From: an uncultured Bacteroidaceae bacterium
GTDB taxonomy: Bacteria; Bacteroidota; Bacteroidia; Bacteroidales; Bacteroidaceae
DNA length: 64,000 nucleotides
NCBI GenBank assembly: GCA_905234605.1
Contig: CAJOIE010000004.1
Span: forward strand, 1 to 64,000
Reading direction: 5' to 3'
The notes beneath the pieces are model-generated. The model did no database searches. It saw only the letters and a list, made by a program, of their open reading frames with translations, and was not told the DNA's origin. Positions 18,059-26,273 of the stretch are shown here, piece by piece; within the stretch, counting starts at the first letter, position 1; each line of letters starts with the position of its first letter. The translations under genes and the position numbers were made by a program.

Positions 18059-18481
18059 ATGATAGACATCTATATCCCCTCACTTGAGGCTCTTCCCGCC
18101 GCTGCCGGCCAGCTTCTGGCCGCCGTGGGCGAGGCGCGCGTGCTGGCGTTCTATGGTGCCATGGGTGCTGGCAAGACCACGCTCATCCGCGAGTTGTGTG
18201 CGCAGCTGGGTGTCACGGCCACGGTCACCTCGCCCACGTTTGCCATCGTCAACGAGTACCGCGACGATGTCTTCCACTTTGATTTCTACCGCATACGCCG
18301 CCTTGAGGAAGCCTTCGACATTGGTTTCCAGGACTATCTTGACAGCGGGGCGTGGTGCCTGATAGAGTGGCCTGAGCTGGTGGAGCCTCTGCTGCCTGAT
18401 GAGTGTGTGCGTCTCCTGCTCACTGAGGAGGCCGACGGGTGTCGTCGTCTGTGCACGGTGGCAGCGGGTGCGGGCTTATAG
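18059..18481 (+). CDS. tsaE: TsaE, ATPase for tRNA threonylcarbamoyladenosine synthesis
   Basis: TsaE works with TsaB and TsaD to place threonylcarbamoyl on A37 of ANN-decoding tRNAs. The 140-residue product has a Walker A loop, GAMGAGKTT, at about residues 33-41. SPTFAIVNEY forms switch I, followed by FHFDFYRI and LIEWPEL (Walker B region). Length is normal for the family. It follows porX, as in other Bacteroidales. Its last codons overlap the stop of the convergent S41 protease gene by 6 bp. Confidence 0.95.
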   Translation: MIDIYIPSLEALPAAAGQLLAAVGEARVLAFYGAMGAGKTTLIRELCAQLGVTATVTSPTFAIVNEYRDDVFHFDFYRIRRLEEAFDIGFQDYLDSGAWCLIEWPELVEPLLPDECVRLLLTEEADGCRRLCTVAAGAGL

Positions 18482-19558
18482 GCTGCTGTTGATGATGGCG
18501 CGTGCCGTCTCTATGATGGTGTCACGGTGTCGCGCACGGTCGTCGGCCGTGATGCCGACGCGCACGTGGGGGGCTATGCCGTGTTCCGTATGCCGACGGT
18601 CGGCGTCGAGCATGGGGCATGCCGAGAAGCGCACGCTCCATCCGCAGGGCAGCTCCGATGAGAAGGGCAGCCCCGCGCCGCCCCCTGTCTGGTCGCCAAC
18701 GACTACCACGCCGGGTATGGCCATCATGTCGCGCACGAAGGTGTTGGTGGCGGAGTAGCATTCGCGGTTGGTCAGCACGACAACGGGCTTTTGCCAGCGC
18801 ACTCCCCGTGCAGGCTCCAGATATTCGGCCACGGGCTCTGAGAAGGCGTCGTGGGCAGGCCCTGTCTTGTGCTGTATGTAGCCCACGTGGCGGCGCTCGT
18901 TGGTGAAGTGCGATGCCAGTAGCTCGGCGTTGGTCAGGTCGCCGCCGCCGTTGCCGCGCACGTCGACGATGAGGCCGTTTGCTGTGCGCAGGTAGTTGAG
19001 AGCCTCGCTGATGTTGCCGCTGCCGAGGCCTGTGGCGAATGATGAGCACACCATGTAGCCCACGTTGTCGGGGAGGAAACGGTAGCGCAGTGCCGAGGCT
19101 ATGAGGTAGTCCGTGCCGAGGTATTCGTCGCGCAGGTCCTCGTAGAGGTTGGGCGGGAAGTCCTCGTACCAATGCCAGTAGCGGCCCACGTCGTGTGTGG
19201 CGTAGAGGTTGACGTGGCCGTCGCGCAGCTCGCCGAGCATCTCGCACAGCACCTCAAAGAGCTGCGTGCGGCTCATCGAGGGGTTGAGGCGTGCGCTGTA
19301 GACGGCGTGCACGCTGTCCCAGTCGAGGCCGTAGGCATCGTGCTTGTAGGTGAGGAAGCAGTAGTGCTCGTCGATGATGCGCCACAGCGTCTCGAGGTTG
19401 CCCGAGGGTGTGTCGTCCATCTCCTCGTCGCGCACACATGCCGTGAGCATGAGGCAGAGGGTCATGGCCACCATGCCTATTGCCGCGGCGATGCGGCGGC
19501 ATGGTGTGTCCGTGATGGCGGCATGCAGGTGTGGCATGTGGCGGTGGTGTGGTGTCAT
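18476..19558 (-). CDS. S41-family peptidase, lipoprotein
   Basis: The 360-residue product is a putative envelope serine protease of the S41 (tail-specific protease/tricorn core) group. It starts with a signal peptide and lipobox (CLMLTAC, Cys41). The catalytic core shows LRDGHVNLYATHDVGRYW, GLIVDVRGNGGGDLTNAELLASHF (oxyanion strand region) and NRECYSATNTFVRDMMAIPG, in which the Ser of YSAT is the probable nucleophile. No PDZ domain is obvious. ATG 19558 overlaps the stop of the preceding DUF3316 gene as ATGA, so the two are coupled. Its 3' end overlaps tsaE tail to tail. The substrate is unknown. Confidence 0.85.
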   Translation of the reverse strand: MTPHHRHMPHLHAAITDTPCRRIAAAIGMVAMTLCLMLTACVRDEEMDDTPSGNLETLWRIIDEHYCFLTYKHDAYGLDWDSVHAVYSARLNPSMSRTQLFEVLCEMLGELRDGHVNLYATHDVGRYWHWYEDFPPNLYEDLRDEYLGTDYLIASALRYRFLPDNVGYMVCSSFATGLGSGNISEALNYLRTANGLIVDVRGNGGGDLTNAELLASHFTNERRHVGYIQHKTGPAHDAFSEPVAEYLEPARGVRWQKPVVVLTNRECYSATNTFVRDMMAIPGVVVVGDQTGGGAGLPFSSELPCGWSVRFSACPMLDADRRHTEHGIAPHVRVGITADDRARHRDTIIETARAIINSSL

Positions 19559-20397
19559 AGGTCGAAGCCTTGTGGCTGATGTCGCTGTGGTTGCAGACGG
19601 TAGAAGTGGTGCACGCAGCCCACCATGACGGCGGCGGTGGCGGCGTGGTGGCGCAGATGGTTGACGTGGCTCTGGCGCAGGTCGAAGAGTGCGCCCACGC
19701 GCAGTGTGGTGGTGCGCAGGTGCCAGTCGAGAGTCACGAGGCTGCGTGTGGTGGGCACGCTCAGCGGTGTGCGCCAGCACAGGTTGTGCCCTTTGTTGCC
19801 GAGGGCGAACACTTCGTAGTAGCTCTGTCCGTACTCGGGGCTGAACATGAGGCCGAGGAGCTGCCAGTCGGCCTGTGCACGCACGGCCATCGACTGGCGC
19901 CAGAGGGTGAAGCCGGCGGTGGCTGCCAGCGTGGCTCCCATGTGCACGTCGGCCAGTGCCTGCGCGGGGTTGTTGCCGTTGCGGGTGCTATATAGTCCGC
20001 CTATGGAGGCTCCGGCTTGCGGGCCGGCCCACACTCTCAGCCACGGCCAGGGGCGCAGTGGCAGCAGCAGGGCATAGTCGTAGCGCAGCAGCATGCCGAG
20101 GTATGATGTGCGGTCGGGGGCGTTGTCGGTGAGGCTTGCGTCGGCTTGCCACAGGTGCTGGCTCCGCAGCTCGCGCCCTTTCAGTGTGCATGGCCGCAGG
20201 CTCTCGTGCAGCAGGGTGAGCTGTGTGCCGCGGTAGGTCAGCGGCGAGAGGTATGTGTCCTGCTGGCGCACGGTGCCCACGCCCACCATGGTGGCCTCGC
20301 TGCGTGGCTTCAGTGATGGTGCAGGGTGTTGCGCCGCCACGTGCATGGTGATGGCGATGAGGGTGCAGGGTATGGCCAGCAGACGGTGCAGGGTCAT
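19555..20397 (-). CDS. DUF3316-type putative outer-membrane barrel protein
   Basis: The 280-residue product resembles DUF3316 proteins of Bacteroidota, which look like outer-membrane beta-barrels of unknown role. Visible features are an N-terminal signal-like stretch (HRLLAIPCTLIAITMHVAAQ), the family phrase VGVGTVRQQDTYLSPLTYRGTQLTLLHE, and alternating amphipathic strands throughout. Oddly, the first 28 codons lie over repeat array E (20315-20395), so the signal peptide is encoded by repeat units. It is coupled to the S41 gene (ATGA), suggesting a joint envelope role. The family call is from pattern memory only. Confidence 0.7.
   Translation of the reverse strand: MTLHRLLAIPCTLIAITMHVAAQHPAPSLKPRSEATMVGVGTVRQQDTYLSPLTYRGTQLTLLHESLRPCTLKGRELRSQHLWQADASLTDNAPDRTSYLGMLLRYDYALLLPLRPWPWLRVWAGPQAGASIGGLYSTRNGNNPAQALADVHMGATLAATAGFTLWRQSMAVRAQADWQLLGLMFSPEYGQSYYEVFALGNKGHNLCWRTPLSVPTTRSLVTLDWHLRTTTLRVGALFDLRQSHVNHLRHHAATAAVMVGCVHHFYRLQPQRHQPQGFDL
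20315..20395. repeat. TGCA-centred repeat array E, 4 units, inside the DUF3316 reading frame
   Basis: Units start at 20315, 20337, 20359 and 20382 (spacing 22, 22, 23): GATGGTGCAGGGTG, CCACGTGCATGGTG, GAGGGTGCAGGGTA and GACGGTGCAGGGTC. TGCA is at positions 6-9 in each. A decayed unit (CACGGTGCGAGGTT) lies at 20426, 44 bp on, so the array may once have reached the parC stop. Confidence 0.8.
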
Positions 20398-20415
20398 TCG
20401 TGTGGGGTGGTTAGG

Positions 20416-20428
20416 GTGCCTCAGGCAC
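20416..20428. repeat. Short palindrome downstream of parC
   Basis: GTGCCTCAGGCAC, a 13-bp perfect palindrome with 6-bp arms in the 40-bp gap between parC and the DUF3316 gene. It resembles the two GTGCCTGCGGCAC palindromes upstream of parC. Confidence 0.6.
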
Positions 20429-20437
20429 GGTGCGAGG

Positions 20438-23101
20438 TTATGAGGGGAAGAGGCTTAGCTGTCCGGTGAGTCCGTCGATGATGTCGCTGTCGCTCTTGCC
20501 TTCGTCTGGGTCGGCCTCGGCGGCGACTGTCTCCACGGGGTGGCTGTCGTGTTCCTCGGGCTCTGCCTCGGGCTGGCGTGTTGGCGGCAGTTCCTCGATG
20601 GCAGCCACGGACAGTGTGGTGATGCGTTTGCCCTTGGCCTTGAAGCTCTTCTGGCCTATGTATTGCTCGGCGTCTATCTCGAGTGGTTCGCGGAAGTCGT
20701 CGGGGGCGGCGTAGCTGACGCGCAGGAGCGGGTAGACGGTGTCGGTGAGCAGCAGGAGCCGCGATGCGGGGTTGTCGCCGAGGAAGTTCTGGTGGCGTGG
20801 CGTGGCTTCGAGGGCAAAGCGCTTGAGGTATGGATACCCCTGGTCGGCGTCGAAGAGGGCTGCTGTCCACACCTTGTCGGGGGTGTATTTCTCTATGCGC
20901 AGGATGTCGGTCTCGTAGTGGTTGTTGAGCTCGAAGCTGGTGGTGTAGAACTCGCCCGATGGCAGCACCACGAGGATGACGTCGTCGCTGTGGAACTCGC
21001 CCAGATACTGGCCGTGCTCGTCGTAGTTGAGGCGGTGCACATCCCAGTCGAACCACACCTTGCGCCCTCCGAGTGTGCTGGTGCCGTGGGCTCGGAGACC
21101 TATGCGCAGCACGTCGAGGCGCGTGAGCAGGTTGCCCATTGACGCGCGCCCCTTGATGAGCACCTCGCGGAAGTCTTTGTCGATGATGGGGCGTTTGAGC
21201 TTTGGGTTTGGCTTGAGCGTGACCTTGATTACTTCGGCCTCGCCGTTGGGGTTGGCGGAGAAGTAGCACACACGGCTGGCGGGCTTGCCCTGTGTCAGGT
21301 CGTACTCGCGCTCGCGGGTGACGGCGGTGACGGCAAAGCGTTTGATGTAGTATGCTCCGGCGCGCCCGTCGCGGTAGACGCAGTTGTAGATGGTGCGTGT
21401 GTCGCCCTTCTTGAATATGGCAATGTGGATTATCTCGCACTTGCGGTTCTCTGCCCGCGAGCGCTCTGTCTCGCCCACGAACACTTTCTCGCCGATGCGT
21501 ATCACTTTGTATGTGCCGTCCTTGTAGAAGATGATGACGTCGTCGATGTCGGAGCAGTTGCATACGAACTCGTCCTTCTTCAGGCTGGTGCCTATGAAGC
21601 CTTCCTCGCGGTTGATGTACAGCTTCTGGTTGGCCTCCACCACCTTGGCGGCCTGTATGCTGTCGAAGTTGCGCAGCTCGGTCTGTCGCGGGTGGTCCTT
21701 GCCGTAGCGGTCGCGCAGGTGGCGGAACCACTCGGCTGTGACCTCGGTCATGTTGGCCAGGTCGCGGTCGATGCCGGCTATCTCCTCGCGCATGCGGGCT
21801 ATGGCCTCCTCGGCGCGATCCTTGTTGAACCTGGCTATGCGCTGCATCTTGATTTCCAGGAGGCGCAGTATGTCGTCCTTGGTCACCTCGCGCACCATCT
21901 GCGGGTAGAACGGCGTGAGACGCTCGTCGATGTAGGCGCACAGCTCATCGGTGGAGCCGGCGTTCTCGAAGGGCTGGCCCTTGTAGATGCGCTCCTCGAT
22001 GAAGATGCTCTCCAAGGATGCGAAGTGGAGAGCCTCGAGCAGCTCGCCGCGGCGTATGAGCAGCTCCTTGCGCAGCAGCTCGCGTGTGGTGTCGACGCTC
22101 CGGCGCAGCACCTCGGACACGGTGAGGAAGCACGGCTTGCCATCGTCGATGACGCAGCAGTTGGGCGATATGCTCACCTCGCAGTCCGTGCAGGCATAGA
22201 GCGCGTCGATGGTCTTGTCGGGGCTGGCACCCGGCTGGAGGTGTATGAGTATCTCCACTCCGGCAGCTGTCATGTCCTCCACCTTGCGCACCTTGATCTT
22301 GCCCTTCTCGGCAGCCTTGATGATGCTGTCCACGAAGCCCGACGGCTTCTGCGGCGAGCCGGTGGTCTTGCCGAAGGGCAGCTCGGTGATGGCCAGCGTC
22401 TTGGCATCGCGCTTCTCTATCTTGGCCCGCACGCGCACCACGCCGCCGCGCTGCCCGTCGTTGTACTTCGACACGTCGATGCTGCCGCCGGTGGGGAAGT
22501 CGGGGAAGAGCTGAAAGGGCTCGTCGTGCAGGTAGGCCACGGCGGCATCGCACAGCTCGGCCACGTTGTGGGGCAGGATCTTGCACGAGAGTCCCACGGC
22601 AATGCCCTCGGCACCCTGTGCCAGCAGCAGGGGGAACTTCACCGGCAGTGTGATAGGCTCCTTGTTGCGGCCGTCGTAGGAGAGTTTCCACTCGGTGGTC
22701 TTGGGGTTGAAGACCACCTCGAGGGCGAACTTCGACAGGCGGGCCTCAATGTAGCGGGCGGCAGCCGCGTCGTCGCCGGTGAGTATGTTGCCCCAGTTGC
22801 CCTGACAGTCTATGAGCAGCTCCTTCTGCCCCAACTGCACCAGGGCATCCTTGATGCTGGCGTCGCCGTGGGGGTGGAACTGCATGGTGTGGCCTACGAT
22901 GTTGGCCACTTTGTTGTAGCGCCCGTCGTCCATGCGCTTCATGGAGTGGAGTATGCGGCGCTGCACAGGCTTGAAGCCGTCGCCTATGTGGGGCACGGCG
23001 CGCTCAAGGATAACATACGAGGCATAGTCCAGAAACCAGTTCTGGTACATGCGGCCCAGATGGTGCGTAATGCCATCCTGCATCACTACTTTGTCGTCCA
23101 T
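20438..23101 (-). CDS. parC: DNA topoisomerase IV subunit A
   Basis: Type IIA topoisomerase A subunit that cleaves and rejoins DNA to decatenate chromosomes. The 887 residues show the N-terminal breakage-reunion domain with ERAVPHIGDGFKPVQRRILHSM, PHGDASIKDALVQLGQ, and the active-site tyrosine in DDAAAARYIEARLSKFA. A long coiled region and a C-terminal beta-pinwheel follow, rich in repeats such as VKVTLKPNPKLKRPII. The end is acidic. I call it ParC because of its form with short spacing and no GyrA box that I can see; GyrA is the alternative. The parE gene is not in the window. Confidence 0.88.
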   Translation of the reverse strand: MDDKVVMQDGITHHLGRMYQNWFLDYASYVILERAVPHIGDGFKPVQRRILHSMKRMDDGRYNKVANIVGHTMQFHPHGDASIKDALVQLGQKELLIDCQGNWGNILTGDDAAAARYIEARLSKFALEVVFNPKTTEWKLSYDGRNKEPITLPVKFPLLLAQGAEGIAVGLSCKILPHNVAELCDAAVAYLHDEPFQLFPDFPTGGSIDVSKYNDGQRGGVVRVRAKIEKRDAKTLAITELPFGKTTGSPQKPSGFVDSIIKAAEKGKIKVRKVEDMTAAGVEILIHLQPGASPDKTIDALYACTDCEVSISPNCCVIDDGKPCFLTVSEVLRRSVDTTRELLRKELLIRRGELLEALHFASLESIFIEERIYKGQPFENAGSTDELCAYIDERLTPFYPQMVREVTKDDILRLLEIKMQRIARFNKDRAEEAIARMREEIAGIDRDLANMTEVTAEWFRHLRDRYGKDHPRQTELRNFDSIQAAKVVEANQKLYINREEGFIGTSLKKDEFVCNCSDIDDVIIFYKDGTYKVIRIGEKVFVGETERSRAENRKCEIIHIAIFKKGDTRTIYNCVYRDGRAGAYYIKRFAVTAVTREREYDLTQGKPASRVCYFSANPNGEAEVIKVTLKPNPKLKRPIIDKDFREVLIKGRASMGNLLTRLDVLRIGLRAHGTSTLGGRKVWFDWDVHRLNYDEHGQYLGEFHSDDVILVVLPSGEFYTTSFELNNHYETDILRIEKYTPDKVWTAALFDADQGYPYLKRFALEATPRHQNFLGDNPASRLLLLTDTVYPLLRVSYAAPDDFREPLEIDAEQYIGQKSFKAKGKRITTLSVAAIEELPPTRQPEAEPEEHDSHPVETVAAEADPDEGKSDSDIIDGLTGQLSLFPS

Positions 23102-23119
23102 ATATTGTCGGTGGCTATA

Positions 23120-23166
23120 GTGCCTGCGGCACGGTGAGAGTTTATAGGTGAGAGTGCCTGCGGCAC
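23120..23166. repeat. Tandem palindromes upstream of parC
   Basis: GTGCCTGCGGCAC occurs at 23120-23132 and again at 23154-23166, each followed or preceded by GGTGAGAG. The pair lies between parC (start 23101) and hxlR (stop 23185), both on the minus strand. Confidence 0.7.
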
Positions 23167-23184
23167 ATCGTAGGGAGTTAAGGG

Positions 23185-23529
23185 CTATGATGCCACCACG
23201 TCGTCGAAGTGTGCTTTTGCCCAGTCTATCAGGGATGCGACAGACGGCATGAGCGACTTGCCCGTGTCGGTGAGCGAGTACTCCACTCGCGGCGGCACCT
23301 CGGCAAACACCTTGCGGCGCACGAGGTGGCTCTGCTCAAGGTTCCTGAGAGTCTGCGAGAGCATCTTCTGCGAGCAGTCTGGCATGTGGCGGCGCAGCTC
23401 GTTGAAGCGCAGCGTGCCCGTGTCGCAGCTGTGGAGCGAGTAGAGCACAAGCATCGACCACTTGTCGCCGAAGCGGCTTATCACCTGCCGGATGGGGCAG
23501 GACAGGTATCCTGTCAGGTCGTAGGTCAT
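23185..23529 (-). CDS. HxlR-family transcriptional regulator
   Basis: HxlR proteins are small winged-helix dimers that sense redox or reactive compounds. The 114-residue product has the signature CPIRQVISRFGDKWSMLVLYSL with the N-terminal conserved cysteine, then NELRRHMPDCSQKMLSQTLRNLEQSHLVRRKVF (recognition helix) and the wing PPRVEYSLTDTGKSL. ATG 23529 (MTYDLTGYLSC) fits family N-termini. It is divergent from the lipoprotein gene at 23776, with two palindromes between them, suggesting it controls that gene and itself. Confidence 0.93.
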   Translation of the reverse strand: MTYDLTGYLSCPIRQVISRFGDKWSMLVLYSLHSCDTGTLRFNELRRHMPDCSQKMLSQTLRNLEQSHLVRRKVFAEVPPRVEYSLTDTGKSLMPSVASLIDWAKAHFDDVVAS

Positions 23530-23559
23530 GGGGCGTGATGGGGTTGCTGGAAAACACTG

Positions 23560-23567
23560 CAAAGGTA
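23560..23567 (-). promoter_or_regulatory. -7 box for hxlR
   Basis: Minus strand TACCTTTG, 31 bp before the hxlR ATG. Confidence 0.6.
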
Positions 23568-23663
23568 ACTATTAGATACTGAGCAGAAAGCGCATGGCGA
23601 AAGCAGTCGGCGTTAAAGTCTGTTAAAGTCGAGGCGTGACTATCGCTGCAAACTCTCAATTCC

Positions 23664-23696
23664 TACCACTTGGTAACCATGACACCGTTTGGTGTC
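23664..23696. promoter_or_regulatory. Twin palindromes, candidate HxlR operators
   Basis: TACCACTTGGTA (23664-23675, perfect) and GACACCGTTTGGTGTC (23681-23696, 6-bp arms) lie 5 bp apart between hxlR and the divergent lipoprotein gene, just upstream of that gene's -33/-7 promoter. Dyads of this size are what a winged-helix dimer would bind. Confidence 0.5.
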
Positions 23697-23698
23697 CT

Positions 23699-23730
23699 CT
23701 TGCAGGGTGTCTTGCCGCGCCTTACCTTTG
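23699..23730 (+). promoter_or_regulatory. Promoter of the MBL-like lipoprotein gene
   Basis: CTTG at 23699-23702 and TACCTTTG at 23723-23730 are separated by 20 bp, a good Bacteroidales -33/-7 pair. The ATG follows 45 bp later at 23776. Confidence 0.65.
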
Positions 23731-23775
23731 CCGATGCACATAAGAACAAAGTATAAACTTAAACAGCAAGAGACA

Positions 23776-24651
23776 ATGAAAAAGCTATGTGCAATGGCAC
23801 TCGCAGCTGTCGCTATGATGAGCTGCAACGGTAACAGGAACCAGCAGGCTGCCACAGAGCAGGAACAGGCGCAGGACTCACTCGTGGGCGCGTTTCAGAG
23901 TTACGAGCTCGACGGCTTCCGCCTGCACGTGTACAACACAAACGACGTGATGGGCGACGCCAGCTACATCGTGGAGGGCGAAGACGGCCTTGTGGTGATG
24001 GAATATCCCCTTTTCAAGGTTAATGCCGAGGAGTTTGCTGCCTACGTCGAGGCAATAGGCAAGCCTGTCGTTGCCGACATTACCGACTACCACCTCGGAG
24101 GCTCCGGCCGCCTGCCTCTCATCATGCCCGAGGGCATGCCGGCATTTATCGCAGGGCCTGTGTATGGCGGCATGATGCAGGGCTTTGCCCAGCAGTTTGG
24201 CGACACTATGGTGGAACTGCCCACACAGGAGGCTCAAGAGGTGCCATTCGGACAGACACAGACATGGGCCGGCGTCAGCTTCGACTTTGAGCACGGTGCA
24301 GCCTCCGACTTTCCTGGCGCCTCAATCATCATAGGCGGACAGGTCTACTATACCCATTGGACACCTGCCGAGGCGCACGTGAGCCCGCTGCAGGTGGCAA
24401 ATGCCGCTGCCGTGGATGCCGAGCTGGCCGAGGCACAGGAGTCGCTCGCATCTGGTGCAACATATTTCATCGGCGGCCATGGCGGACTGGCAGGGAAAGC
24501 CCAGGTGGAGTTCAAGATAGCCTACTTGCAGAAGCTCAAGGAGCTGCTTGCAGCGAACAAGGACGCTGCCACCTTTGCCGAAGCCCTGAAGGCTGCCTAT
24601 CCCGAGCTCCCCGGTGATGCCGACGCTCTGGCACAGACACTGTACAAGTGA
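23776..24651 (+). CDS. Metallo-beta-lactamase-fold-like lipoprotein with degenerate metal site
   Basis: The 291-residue product has a signal peptide and lipobox (AVAMMSC, Cys17). Its body resembles the metallo-beta-lactamase fold, with DASYIVEGEDGLVVMEYPLFKVNAEEFAAYV and then VVADITDYHLGGSGRLPLIM where active enzymes carry an HxHxDH motif. Here only one histidine (YHLGG) remains, and a second appears in GGHGG near the end. It may therefore bind ligand without hydrolysis, or belong to a different MBL branch. It is divergent from hxlR and followed by a clear terminator, so it is probably a single-gene transcript. The function is unknown; a role in detoxification under HxlR control is inference. 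Confidence 0.65.
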   Translation: MKKLCAMALAAVAMMSCNGNRNQQAATEQEQAQDSLVGAFQSYELDGFRLHVYNTNDVMGDASYIVEGEDGLVVMEYPLFKVNAEEFAAYVEAIGKPVVADITDYHLGGSGRLPLIMPEGMPAFIAGPVYGGMMQGFAQQFGDTMVELPTQEAQEVPFGQTQTWAGVSFDFEHGAASDFPGASIIIGGQVYYTHWTPAEAHVSPLQVANAAAVDAELAEAQESLASGATYFIGGHGGLAGKAQVEFKIAYLQKLKELLAANKDAATFAEALKAAYPELPGDADALAQTLYK

Positions 24652-24719
24652 ACGGTTAAGCCACCAGGCAGGTAGGATTAATGTCGCGGAAAGCACATGA
24701 CCTGCCACCAATGCATAAT

Positions 24720-24757
24720 GAGGTTGCCTTCGCCACATGCGAGGGCAACCTCCTTTT
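24720..24757 (+). terminator. Rho-independent terminator after the MBL-like gene
   Basis: GAGGTTGCC (24720-24728) pairs with GGCAACCTC (24744-24752) over a 15-nt loop and is followed by CTTTT. It lies 69 bp after the stop codon. Confidence 0.8.
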
Positions 24758-24961
24758 CGATACGTGTGTTCCAGATTGTGCGGCATGATGCCAACGGATG
24801 TAAGGCCGGATAGTATAACTATTATAAGGTGTAGGTTATTGCAGCACGGAGCACAGGTGCCTGCTGCTTCCAAAACCAGCGTGCTGCCGCGCCTTTACGG
24901 AAGAGATAGGCACACTGCCTTCTTGAGGGGATGTGAGTCGTGGTGTGAACAACTATTTGCT
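24758..24961. other. Intergenic stretch without recognisable features
   Basis: About 200 bp between the terminator and the xylanase promoter. It is AT-richer near 24815-24842, and I see no ORF, RNA or repeat in it. Confidence 0.5.
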
Positions 24962-24969
24962 TAACTTTG
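24962..24969 (+). promoter_or_regulatory. -7 box for the GH10 gene
   Basis: TAACTTTG, 42 bp before ATG 25011; no convincing -33 TTG. Confidence 0.5.
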
Positions 24970-25010
24970 CAGGTGAGGATGTATCAAGAAGCAGAAAAAC
25001 TATCATCACC

Positions 25011-26159
25011 ATGCGAAAGTGTTTGCTTGTGGTCGCGCTGACAGCAGCAGTAGTGGCCAGTGCCCAAGGCTTGAAGGATGTAGTGGGACATGACTGCCTC
25101 ATAGGCGTGGCCCTCAATGAGTGGCAGTGTGCAGGGCAGGACAGTGCCACGACGGCTGTGGTGCGCCGCCACTTCAACTGTGCTGTGGCTGAGAACTGCA
25201 TGAAGAGCGGTCCCTTGCAGCCGCAGGAGGGAGTGTTCCGCTTTGAACAGGCCGACAGCTTCGTGGACTATTGCGAGGCAAACGGACTGACAGCCACAGG
25301 GCATTGCCTGGTGTGGCACTCGCAGGCTCCCGCCTGGCTCTTCAGCGACGGGAAGGGCGGACTGCCGTCGCGTGAGGTGCTGGCTGAGCGGTTGCGCCGC
25401 CACATAACCACCGTGGTGCGCCATTTCAAGGGGCGACTGCGCGGATGGGACGTGGTGAACGAGGCCATAGAGGATGATGGCACATTCCGCCGCTCGCCGC
25501 TCTATCAAGTGTTGGGCGAGGATTTCATAGACATAGCCTTTGCCGCGGCCCATGAGGCCGACCCCGATGTGGAACTCTACTATAATGACTACTCAATGGC
25601 CGTGCCTGCAAAACGCGATGCCGTGTGCCGCATGGTGCGACGCCTCAAGGAAAGGGGCATACGCATAGATGCTGTGGGCATGCAGAGTCATGTGGGGCTC
25701 GACTATCCCGACCTTGCCGCCTATGAGGCTGCCATTGACAGCTTTGCTGCATATGGTGTCAAGGTGATGGTCACGGAGCTTGACGTCAATGTGTTGCCCA
25801 ACCCATGGGGCTTCAGTGGTGCAGACATAGCACAGAGCTATGAGCTGCAGCAACGCCTGAACCCATACGCCGACGGCCTGCCAGACAGTGTGCAGCGGCA
25901 ACTCACGCAGCGGTATGCCGACCTATTTGCCATATATCGCCGCCACCGCCACCAGCTGTCGCGCATAAGCCTGTGGGGCGTGGCCGACCATCACTCATGG
26001 CTCAACGGATGGCCCGTGGAGGGGCGCACCAACTATCCGCTCCTCTTCGACCGCAACTATCAGCCCAAGCCTGCCGTGGAACGCATCATGAGGGAATGGA
26101 ACATGGCACCAGCCGCTTCGGTGAGCGGCGGTGCGCGGCTCGGGCATGGCGAGGAGTGA
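25011..26159 (+). CDS. GH10 endo-1,4-beta-xylanase, secreted
   Basis: Glycoside hydrolase family 10 enzymes cut internal bonds of xylan by a retaining mechanism. The 382-residue product has a signal peptide (cleavage after VVASAQ). The acid/base glutamate is in GWDVVNEAI (about E151) and the nucleophile in VMVTELDVN (about E256). Other family marks are GHCLVWHSQAPAWLF, LYYNDYS and GMQSHVGLD, followed by SLWGVADHHSWLNGWP. It is a single catalytic domain without a carbohydrate-binding module. No SusCD pair or other glycanase adjoins it, so it is an isolated gene and not part of a visible utilisation locus. It lies 114 bp before glyS. Confidence 0.95.
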   Translation: MRKCLLVVALTAAVVASAQGLKDVVGHDCLIGVALNEWQCAGQDSATTAVVRRHFNCAVAENCMKSGPLQPQEGVFRFEQADSFVDYCEANGLTATGHCLVWHSQAPAWLFSDGKGGLPSREVLAERLRRHITTVVRHFKGRLRGWDVVNEAIEDDGTFRRSPLYQVLGEDFIDIAFAAAHEADPDVELYYNDYSMAVPAKRDAVCRMVRRLKERGIRIDAVGMQSHVGLDYPDLAAYEAAIDSFAAYGVKVMVTELDVNVLPNPWGFSGADIAQSYELQQRLNPYADGLPDSVQRQLTQRYADLFAIYRRHRHQLSRISLWGVADHHSWLNGWPVEGRTNYPLLFDRNYQPKPAVERIMREWNMAPAASVSGGARLGHGEE

Positions 26160-26273
26160 GCTTCAGAAAGTTGGGCATCAAGGCTCTAAGTCTCGGCAAA
26201 AAGCATGACATTTGCAGCCGAATGGGCATTTGTCCATACCTCTTACCGGTATTCAATTCACATCATAACAGAT

